Origin: Ceratotherium simum simum
Taxonomy: Eukaryota; Chordata; Mammalia; Perissodactyla; Rhinocerotidae
Length of the DNA: 64,000 nucleotides
Direction: 5' to 3'
Assembly (NCBI RefSeq): GCF_000283155.1
Contig: NW_004454224.1
Span: 9,196,661 to 9,260,660 of the forward strand
In this document: one piece after another, positions 48,401-59,100 of the stretch
How positions within the stretch are numbered: the stretch's first letter is position 1
How the letters are laid out: the number at the start of each line of letters is the position of its first letter
Made by a program: the position numbers and the translations under genes
Notes under the pieces: model-generated
Told to the model about the DNA's origin: nothing
The model's database searches: none
The model's input: only the letters and a program-made list of their open reading frames with translations

Positions 48401-51400
48401 CCAGGCCTCAGGGGCTGATGGGAGTTGCGTTCTGGACCCAAGAGCTGATGGGAGTTGTAGTTCCTAGGCCTGCATTCCCCAACCCCCCACCCCTCTACCC
48501 CATAAGGACTCATGGGAGCTGCAGTTACTCATCATTCTAGGGAAAAGTTTCCCTCTTTCCCTCCCTGATCCCTTGGCTCTCAACCCCAGGACCCAAGCTA
48601 AGGACCTCACTACCTCTGAGGGCTGGGGCACCAAAAGGCCAGAAACTGCCCCACCAGAGGGCATCTGAGGGACCTGGAGGGGAATGGTAGAAAGGGAGAG
48701 GGGCTATCAAGGAAAGCTAAGGCCTGGCAGCAGGCCCCTTGGGCTTGGGCCGGGTGGCAGGGACAGTCGCCCCCCTCCCATCAGCGTTGCAGTGGGCCCG
48801 GGGCAGGGGAGGGGGGAAAGGCACTCACCAGTACTGGGCTCACACTCCTCCAGGTCCTCATCATCGCTCGGACACTCAGCCGAGGCCACCAGGAGGTCAT
48901 CTGTGTTCTGAGGGGGGAGAGGAGGGGTGGGGAAAGAAGAGGGTTCCAGGGTGGGTCAGCAGAGCCAACAGCCACCTCTTGAGGTGTGGGATGGCACAGG
49001 GGACAGGGCCTCTCTCATCGCTCGTGGGGTGACCAGGGGCCTCCATTTCCCCCTGTGTAAAGGGAGACTGAACAGCGTCCCCCCTGCAGTGGCTCCCACG
49101 GCTCCTGGGAATCAATGAGACAGCGCATGCTGTGGCTTTTATTTCGGGGAAGCCAAGGAGACTGGACGCCGGACCTGGGGCTGCAGGGCTGCAGTAAGGG
49201 GACCTCTGGAGGCCAGCATGGGCAGAGAAGGGGAGCAGGACCTGGGGGGGGGGTTCAGGCTCCAGTGTCACCATCCCATCACCCCGTCTCTCTCCCAGCC
49301 CCCTTCCTGGAGCCCCAGAACCAGGCTGCACACATTAATTAGGGCTGTGGTTTCCATGACAACGGGAGTCGACTTTGTCAGCATTTTCTCTCCTCCTGAT
49401 TGCAAAGAAAGAGAATCCCCAAGATGAGTGAGTGTAAGGGGGGTGCTCAGGGGGTGTTCGGGAAGAGACCCAAGGAGGGAAACCCAGAGTCCAGGCAGGA
49501 AGGGAGTCAGTCCACTGCGGGGTACGGGGAGAGAGCCTGACTGAAGGCCAAGGAAGGGAGGCATCTGGGGTGGGGAGGGGCCGAAAGGGTCACATCCTGA
49601 TTCTGCCCCACCCCCTGATCTTCAGACACTGCAGCCCTCACCCAAGGGCAAGGCGGGGCCTGGAGGACCAATTTGCCCTTCTGTATCCTTGTCCCCTCGG
49701 CATCAGCCTCTCCTCTGGGGGCTTCTCCAGCACAGCCATGACCCTTACGGTCCCCACCCCTCTCTTCCACCTGGATGGTCTGCCCATCACTCTCCCACTG
49801 AGACCACGTGGCACTTCTCCCCTACGTTCGGAGGGCACTGGGTGTGGCGGATACCCATCCTTGGGCACAGCCAGGTCTTTCTCCCAGGGCTCCCTGCTCC
49901 CTGGGGCAGGCCTGGCAGTAGGTCCCCTCAGTTTCTTTGGTAGTGAAGGCAGAGGGCAAGAGGGTTCAGACTCCATGAGCCTGTCAGCCAGTCCCAGGCT
50001 CCCTACAGATTGGCAGAGATGAGAGGACCTGGAGCTCATCGAGCCCAGCCCTCATTTATAGAGGCTGAAGGCAGGCTGATGGTGGAGGTAGGACACGTCC
50101 CCATGGCCACCCCCAGACCCCCCATTTACCCTAGAAGGACAGAGGTCCCTCCAGGCCCAGAGGCCCAAGAGCCATGGGTGATGGCAGACAGAAGTAGCTC
50201 GGGGGGAGGGGGCAGAGTGACTAAGTAAGGTCTAATGTGCCAGATTCGAGCCCTCCCTGGGCCAACAATCATTGGTGGCAACAACTAGAAAACTCGGCCG
50301 GGCCCCGGGATGCCTTGGTAAGTCACACACGCTCAATCAGCTTCAGCCACCAGGAAAGCCAGACCTGTCCTGCCCCGGCAGAGCCTCCTTCCCCAGAAGC
50401 GGCCCCCTCCGGTGTTCCCCTGGGTACAAGAGAAGATAAACTCCCCTGGGCTTGACCTGACCTAGGGGGAGCACCTGAGCAGGCAGGGCAGGCGCCAGGG
50501 CAGGTAAAGCCCCAGGGAACTGTCTGAGGTCAGACCCACAGGCACGGAGGACACTGAGGCCAGCCGCGCGGTGGCACCTGTTTGGGGTCACACAGGGGGG
50601 ACCTGTGAAGGCAATGGGCCACCTGCAGGACTTCAGCCATCAGGGAGAGGCTGCTCCTGGCCTCCACCAGCCTCCGGAGAGGGGCTGCCAACACCGGGGA
50701 GCCTCTAGCCCCTCTAGTGCTGTCACTTCTGTGCCCTGCCCAGAGCAATGCCATCCTGGTACCATCCATCTCCCACTCTCTGCCCACACAGCACTGCGCA
50801 TGGCCTTCGTTATGGGACGGGCAGAGGAGGTACTCCCACCTCACCCCCAGTCCAGACTTCTACCCAGGTGGGGTGGTCTTCCCTGGTATACCTAGGGTAC
50901 CAACTCCCCCTCAGCTCTAGGAATAGTCCCTCTAGAAATAGTGGCCACCTCCACATCTATGACATCCCTGGTCACCAGGTGAAGGCACCTCGTGAAAGGA
51001 GACCTTGCTCACCTCACTGAGCCATCCCCGTGACAAAGATAGGACAGTAGACTCCAGGATCCCACCAGACCCCTTGGGTCCTCCCCTGGGCACCACAGTT
51101 GCTATGGAGATATCCGCCCTATCCCCCATCCAAAGCCCCGCCCCTTGTCCGTCAGCCAGAGGGGCCCTCACCTGGGTGGTGCTGTCCCTCAGCGTGGGGG
51201 AGCGGCCCCGGCGCGTGGTGGTGGTGGCCATGGTGGTGGTGGTCTCCATGATGGTGGTCGCCATGTCGGCCAGCAGGGTGGTGGCCGTGGTCTCCGCACT
51301 GAGCAGCACGGACGGCCCCTCCCCCACCAGGCGCAGGTGGCCCTCGGTCCGCACATTGGGGTCGCTCTCGGCGGCCAGCGCCAGCACCTTGAGCCCATTG

Positions 51401-54400
51401 TAGTAGAGGCCGGACACCTGGCCCTGGAAGGGGCGGCCCTGATCCCGGCCCCCAATCTTGATGGCAGCCTGGCTGTTGAAGATGGTCAGCTGGCGGCCTG
51501 GGGGGGAGGGGAACGGGCAGGGGTGACAGACAGAGGAGGGACAGGCAATGGAGGGAGACCAGAAAGGGATGGGGAAAATGGAGGGGAGCCAACGGGAGGA
51601 AAGAGAGGTCGAGGTGGAAACCAGCAAGTGGGGAGGTGGGGAGGGAGAAACGAGGAAGGGGCAGACACCAAAGGGAAAGTCCTTGTCAGCCACAGCCCCT
51701 AGCCCAGCCAGGGGGGGACCCCAGAGGGAGAGGGTCTCCAGGGCCCACATGGCCTGGGAAAGGGAGCCCAGCGCCCCCTCTCCCCACCATGCTCATGCCT
51801 CTGACCTTCCCATCCCCTCTCCTCTCCTGCCCCAGGGGCATCGCCCCCTGCTTTCCCTTCCCTCAATTTGATCCCCATCTTCTCCCTCTGCTTCCCCAAA
51901 CGTCCCACACCCAGTGTCCAGCCCCAAGCCACTGAGCCCTCAGAAGCAGCAGATAGAGGAGATAAAGAGGCAGAGACAGAGAAGGCGACTGCCAGGCCGA
52001 GTGGGCAGTGCAAGCGAGCAGTGCGTGTCAGGGCAGGGAGGGAGGCGAGACCGAGGGGCAGACAGTGCGTGGGAGGAGGACCAGCGTGTGTGAGGGTGGG
52101 AGCAGCCACGCGGACCTCACTCTGCCCTCCCAGCCACCACCAAGCCCTCTGACCTCCGGCCAGGCTCCCCTCTCCTCCTCCCCTCCACGGCCCAGCCACT
52201 GCCCAGGGATCAGGCCCTGGAGAGCAGAGGCCTTCCTCCCCGCCAGGATGTGCAAGTACAGAGATGGAAAATGTTAAAGGGACCTTGCTTCGCTCGCTGA
52301 CAGCCAAAAAAAGTGCTCCAGCTCCAATCCCGCTCCTCACTCCGCAGTGACACCTCAGAATTCCCACCTGGGTGGGGTTTGGCTGTTCCGTTTGGTTTTA
52401 GTGGATCTGGGGGTCGGTTTAACCCTCTGAGTTTGTTGCTTTGGTTTGGTTTTTAGAAAAGATATTTATTATGTTTAAGTTTAGATTTAACTTTGGTTTT
52501 GGTGTTGCTTATTTTGGGGGAAGGGGGGCAGACGAACCACTACATTGCCCCCGCTCCCCCAGACCTTCAGCTGCTGGCGCTGGGGGGGTTTAAGACCTGG
52601 CTTAGCCCTTGTTAGCCTCTGGTTAGTGCCTCGTTAAAGATCTGGTTTAGAGTTAGGTGCCTGTAAGCTCTGCCCCCAAAACCTGGGCTGAGGACAGTCC
52701 AACTTGTGAAACCCACACTGTCTTTGGAAACTCAGGGTCCCTGGAACACCCAGGCCTCTGGGACACCCAACCCTCTGTCTGGCCTCTAGCCAATGACCAG
52801 CCATGGGTGTGTCTACTTGGCCCCTCTGCTCAGCCTCTCCTCCTCCTCCAGCGCCCTCCCACTGCCCAGCACCTCTCCCAGCCCTGGGGCAGCGTCACCA
52901 TCTTACAAATGGAGCCAGAACCCACAGAAGCTTAGCACTAGAGCATGGCAGATGGAACACCAGACCCAGAGAGGCCCTTGAAGACCACCGTGCCCAGAAT
53001 TTATTCTCAGGCATAAGAATTATGAGAAAAACTAGAAGGTTCGCAGTGGTCAAATGAATTTGGAAAGCACATATTCCGCAATTAAACAACAGGTTTCTTT
53101 CTTGCGGGACTTCTCAGAGCCTTTATGAAACTAACGTCCATTGTGCATCTCCAAGAGGAAGAAACGGGATTTAGTGTTTCCCAAACTCATTTTACCACAA
53201 ATCTCTTTATTGTGAAGCATCTCACAGGACTTGTGCTTCATAGGACATGTTTGGGAACTGGAAAATGGATTCATTCCGTAAATATTCATCAAGCACCCAC
53301 CATACGCCAGGTGCCGACGGCAAAATAATCCCTCCGAGAATGCCCCGATCTTGTTCTCAGATACTCTCCAGCCCCTTATTTCATGTCATCCTCACAGAAC
53401 CCCTTGTGAGGTGGCTGAGCGGGGATCACCATCCCCATCGTCCAGAGGAGGGAACGGAGGCTCAGGAAGGGGACGTCTTGACAAGGCCACACAAGTGAGT
53501 TCCTCCTTCCACACGCTGGCAACTACCAGAGTATTCAGCCCGATCCTTCACTTTCTAGAAGAGGAACTAGAGGCCTAAAGAGAAGGTGTGGCCACACAGG
53601 TGGTGAGAGACAGCTCTCCCCTCGCTGAGACCACAGTCCTGCCCCTCCCCCCAGGGCCTGTCCACCTTTCCCTACCTTTGGGGTCACAAGTTGTCCCAGC
53701 CTCAGCCCAAGCTGCTCTCTTGGCCTCTCTGATTCCGGGAGAGGGAGGTGGGGAGTGGAGAGGAAGCTGCGTAGGTTAGCAAAGTTGGCCCCTGTGGCCC
53801 CACCCACCGTGAACTCCTCAAAGGGTTAAAGTTCGCCCCGCTGGAGAGAGCAGCCCGGTGTGGCTGGGGGCTGTAGGTTTTAGCGATGTCTGTTACAGTC
53901 CCTTTAACTTTTTGTCCTGTTACGGATTTATCACATCTGGTTATCAGCACGTTTAGTCCCCGATGGCTGTGTGGGGGGCTGGAGGTGACTTTGGGGGTTT
54001 TAGTTGGGAAAGCCCCAGTGGACATTTAAAAGCACAGTTATCAGCTGGTTAGTGGAGGTTTAACAGTTCTACGTCCCCCCTAGAGTTTAGCCTTAGAGGT
54101 ACAGAGCTCGCCCCCTCTCCAAAGGGAATGGGATGGCTTCGCCCTTGGCCCCAACTTCCCTTGGTGACAAATGGCCTTCTCCCTCATACCCAGCAGTGCC
54201 TCACACATGCGGCCTCTTAGCGAGCCTGTTCTGTCTTTCTCATCAGCTCAGCAGGCACAGAGATCCCTGCGGAATGGCCACCTCTTCCCCTATCTCCCCG
54301 TCTCCCCCCAGCTTCCACTACCTCTCAGAGCCTCTGATGAAGCTGGGCCCATTCCAGAGAGAGCGGCCCCACAGCTACTATCTTGGGGGCGTCTTTCTAG

Positions 54401-56119
54401 TACGATCTGAAGCCCCCACTCTTCCCTTTTCTCCTCAGATGACCCTGGCAAAGCCTTCCTACCCCTCCTTTGGATCCTAGGATCAGCACTTCCTGCTTCT
54501 AAGTGCACTGTAGTCCTCGACTGGCCCTTTAGGAACCTCCGAGCTGACCCTCCTCAGCACAAGGCACCTCCCTCCCAACCTACCCACCAGCCTGCCTTAC
54601 TGGAGTGGTTCCAGAAACTCATGGATTATCCTAGTCCCACCCCAGGTTTAGAAAGAGACTGAGGACTCTCCCTTTTCTGGGAAAAACCCCACCCCTGCCC
54701 CAAACCACCACTCTAAAAGAAATAGACCCTCGACTAGAGAGAGGAAGGGGGCATTCTGGCGGGACAATCGTCCTTTACTGGGGGCGGGCGATGGGGAAGG
54801 CACGGATGGGGAAAGAGAGAGCTCTGCACCTTTAAGATAGTGTTTTTAAAGTTAATTAATTAATTAATTAATTCTGGTTAATTACCTTTGTCGAGCAGCC
54901 ACTCATCTACTACTCGACCAAGCCGGTAGGGGATTCTCTGTCTAGCAATCGCCAGGCGCTCGTTATCAAAGTTTCCTTGGAAAAGTTTAGAAAGACAGTA
55001 GGTTTCTCAGGCGGCGAAGTCCAAAGGAGTCAGAAAAGTAATTATGCATTTCTCAGGAGACTCAGAGTAAGCAGCACCATCCAACGGAAAGAGGGTAAGG
55101 CCCACCCAGGGTGGGAGGAGAAACACTGGGTCCCTTGTCCTCCCGTCCCCCTCCCTAGGCTCCCATCAAGAGCCAGCCCCACCCTGGGGGCCGGACTGAC
55201 CCAAAGAAAAAGAGAGGGACAGAGAAGAAAGGGAAAGGGGATTGAAAGAAAAGGCAGCTGGAAGGTCAAAGGTCAGAGGTTAAACAGGTTTATTGGGGCT
55301 CAAGCTGTTGCTCCCGCCTCCTTCCCCATCCCAGAGTGGGGCGGTGGGGCAGGGAGGGGCATTTAGCAGGTTTAAGTTAGGGGGTGGGAGGCCTCAGCGG
55401 CCCAGCTGGTTACTGTGTTTAGAGGGCGGTTTAGATGTGGGAGGGACGGGTTAAGCGGGGGTTTATGTGGCATTTAGGGGGGTGGCCCGGCACATGCGTG
55501 TAACAGTGAGATTTCAGCCACTTCTCCAAGTCATCTCAGCTCCCTTCACCTTCCGTGCTTGATCCCAGCTCCCCCTCATCTCCCACGCCACAACCCACCC
55601 CTGACCCCACCCGCAGCTTCCACCATAATCCCCTCTCGGGGGCCCCCAAGCCCAGTGCTGCCCTTACTGCAGGCACTTACGCCTTCTCACCCTGGTCACC
55701 GCCCCCTATGTACCTAGCCACCACTACAGTGACATCACAGCGTGGTGCCTGCGTGTGGCAGCTGGATCAGCGCCCAGCTGTCCCACCCACCCGCTTTCCT
55801 TCTCTCCACTCTCTGTGGTAGCCATCACCTCCTCTTCTACCCCTTCTCCCCCCCAGGGTCCCCCCCCAGCCCTCCTCTGCCTGACGACACCTTGCTCTCT
55901 TCCCCATCTCAGCTCCATTCCAAGACCCTCAGAGTCCACTCTGCTCAGGATCCCTCTCCTTTCTGCCCTGGGGACCCAGCCCAGCTCCATGGCCCTCTCA
56001 CTCACAGGCCTTTCTCCTTCAGGCTCCTCCTCCCCAATTCCTAAGCCCCACCCCTCTGGATACCCACCTGTTCCTCTCTCCACTCACCATTCTCCAGGCC
56101 CTGGAGTTGGGGAGGGAGG

Positions 56120-56169
<50 letters not shown>

Positions 56170-59100
56170 AGAGGGGTCTGTCAGTGTGCCTGGGAGTTCT
56201 GTGTGCTCCTCCCGGCATCATCAGGGGGCTGTGGGTGATCCCAATCTGCAGCAGGGGAGATGGAGATGATTTCCTTTGGGAATCTGGCCACCCTTCCCAT
56301 TGAAACCACTTACGCACTGTGCAATAACATGCACACTGGGGGGGCTTTCCCGCTCATCTCCCACTGTACAGCTGCGCTCGCCTGCCCAGTGAGACCTGGG
56401 CCTGGGCCTGCCTGTGTACACCTCTCGTGTAGGAGCACACCACACGCTCATGTGTGTATGGATGGTGCCTCCCTAGGTGGTTATGGGACGATGAGACCCT
56501 GCCTTCCTGACAGATTCAGGTCACTTGTGTTTAAGTCAAAAATAAATCGTTCATTCATTTAGTCACTCAACAAACAATTCTTGATGCCTGCTCTGTTCCT
56601 GGTGCTGGGTACCGGAGATGCACAGGTGAAGGCCTGGCCCTTGCCCACCCAAGATGCAAAGATGAAGCGAAGCAAGGGAGACTGGCAAGTGACCAGCAGT
56701 GTTCTGTGTTCTGTTAGAGGTAGCACAGGGCATCCCACTCTGGGGATGGGAGTAGAAGGGGCCAAAGGAGACACTGGAGGAGAGGTGAAGGGGCCAGAAG
56801 GGAGTCAAGGGGGAAGGGGAGGGAGGGAGGGCACATGCGCAGAGGCAGAGAGGCAGGAGGGCAAGAGGCATTAAGGGACCTACCTGCACTGGGGTTCTCG
56901 TGTGTGTGTGTCTGGGTGTCTGTGTGTGTCTGTGTATTTGTCCGTGAGTGTGTCCTGAGAGGAAGGGAAGAGTATACATCTGCCTCATTGGAGCACATAA
57001 CAATTCTAACAAAAGCTCTGTTTGTTGAGCACCTCCTCTACGCCATGCCACTCTAGCATCTTCCTCAGGTTATCTCACGGTTCTCATAGTATTGCCATGA
57101 GGTAGGTACCATCCCCACCTTTCAGAGGTGGACAGTGAGATTCAGATAGGCTAGCTGACTTGTCCAAGGCCACACAGCTTGTCAGTAGGAGATACAGAAT
57201 TAAAAGGAGTCTTGCTGACTGGGAGTCCATGAGCTGTGTCTCCATCCTCCCTAAGAATCTGGGGGCCCGGGCTCTGGTCCCATGCATGCTGCTAACCTGG
57301 CCTGCTGGTGTTGCTCAGGATGACACTCGGCTTTTGTAGAGGATCTTCCCTCACAGCGCACAGGCAGCCACCAAGCCCTCAGGTTACTCCACTTTGCAGG
57401 TGAGGGAGCACCTGGCAGTCTCTCCACCCCCCATCAGGGGTCCCTGAGCAAAGGAGGGCAGCCATGACTCCTCCAACCTGGCCTCTGGCTCTGGGCTCCA
57501 AGGTGAGAAGCTCTGGACTGGAGTTGAGGCTTGAAAGGGTGAGGGCTTTCTGCTCCCCAGCCCAGCCCTGTCCAGCGCAGGCTAACGTTTTCACTGCTAC
57601 AAAGGCTGCCCTGATGTGTGTATGGCTGAGAGAGAGAAGTCTGATGCCCACAGGGCAATCACACCCACACAGCCTGGCCTGTCAGTGTCTGCGGCCAGGT
57701 GGGACTTAGCACAGGAGCCTTTGTGTGCTAAGTGACCCCACACGTGCCCAGGGCCTTGGTGTAAGCTGGCATCTCTCTGCAGGGCTTTTTTTCTTGTGTC
57801 TGTCTGACTGTACGAATATTTGCAATCGTCCACATGTCTGGGGTTGGCCTGTGTGTCCATCAGCTTTGATATTTATTAGGGGGCCATGTGGTTCTCTTTA
57901 TCTCCAGGTGCTGCCCAAGAATGTCTGAGTACCAGCCCACTTGACTGTGGGTGTGAGCCTACACTGGCATCTTTATTCCGGCATAAGCGGGCCCAGGAGG
58001 GTTTACGCACCCCACCTTTACCTGTCCTCTGCCCACAGCCCTCTAGGTCAGTGTGGGGCAGCTTCTCTGCCTCTGACTTGGCTGTCACTTCTGCCTAAGA
58101 GAGGGACTGAAGCAGCAGATGCTCTCTCTGCTTTTCAGTCGGCCCCCGTGTGTGTGACTCTGCAGTGTCGCTCAGCCTCTATCTCTGAATCTCTGTGTTT
58201 CTGCGGTTCTCCCTTGCAGTGGCTCAATTTCCACTCCCTCTGTGTCTCCCACACTGAGGCTCTCTTCGTCTCCCTCCCAAGGCTCTGTCCACCTCTTCTC
58301 TCGCTGGCTGGCTCTGCGTGACGGCAGCTCCATATATCTCCCCGCATCACTCCAGGAGCTGCCTCCGTCTTTGCTTATGTCTCGGTGACTATTTCCATCC
58401 ATATCTCCCCATTGCTCCTCCTCTGGTTTCCTCTCACTCTGAGGCTCTTTCTCTGCCTCCCTCAGTATCTTGCAGAGTCTCTGCCTCCTCATTTCTTTAG
58501 TGTCCTCATCCCTGTTCCTCCCCTGCGCTCCTCAGACCTTGGATTGTCCTCGGCCACCAAGAGCTGTCACACTGTTGAACTGAGTCTGTTTGTATTCCTG
58601 TGCTCCCTCCCACCCAAGGCTGCAAGCTCCCTGCAAGGGGGGTTGTGTCCTGCTTACCTCTGTGTCCCCAGGGCCTAGCACAGGACCTGATACCTAGTGG
58701 GTTGTCAGCGAAGGTTTGTTGAAAGCACTTGCCCCAATTTTTCACTCTTGTTGTCACTAGTCTCTCTCTCCCTTCCACCATGTCTCTTATTCCCTGAGAC
58801 ACTGAGGTTCCTTTTCTCCGGGTCTCCGTGGTTCTCTTCCTTTATGCACATCTCCTAATATGGATCTTTAACTTGCTCTTTGTAAAGACCTTCATTCTTT
58901 CCTTGGTTCCGTCCTTGGGAATAGCCCTGCCTCCTTGCTGCGATATATTTTGGGTTATTTCCGGATCTTCTCTCCTTGATTTCTGCATCTGCCTCCCCAT
59001 TTCCGCCTGTCCCTCATTTCTCGACTCATCCGTTCCTCAATCGCGTCATACTCTCCCAACCTCTCCCCATTCCTCCTCCTCTCTTCTCCTCATCCCCTAA

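Larger units (their letters stand above)
36434..48828 (-). other. NRXN2: NRXN2 intron before the terminal exon (12.4 kb)
   Basis: Contains an A/T-rich block (36681-37140), a MIR (38825-38960, plus) and an L2-like piece (39240-39430). It also holds minisatellite parts, two LTR-like copies, an ERE, and two ZNF143/THAP11-like motif clusters near opposite ends. No further neurexin exon is seen in it. Confidence 0.85.
51498..54885 (-). other. NRXN2: NRXN2 intron downstream of the AS4 exon, UAAA/UUAA-rich
   Basis: 3.4 kb. On the sense strand two stretches (52380-52640 and 53820-54095) are crowded with UAAA, UUAA and CUAAC words. MIR remnants (minus) lie at about 53370-53500 and 53545-53610. No extra exon. 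Confidence 0.8.

Noticed and set aside
51145..51702. 185-codon plus-strand frame
   Set aside because: Antisense shadow of the NRXN2 stalk exon.
50932..51750. 272-codon minus-strand frame as a single exon
   Set aside because: Only 51172-51497 is coding (NRXN2); the flanks run into intron on both sides of clear AG/GT sites.
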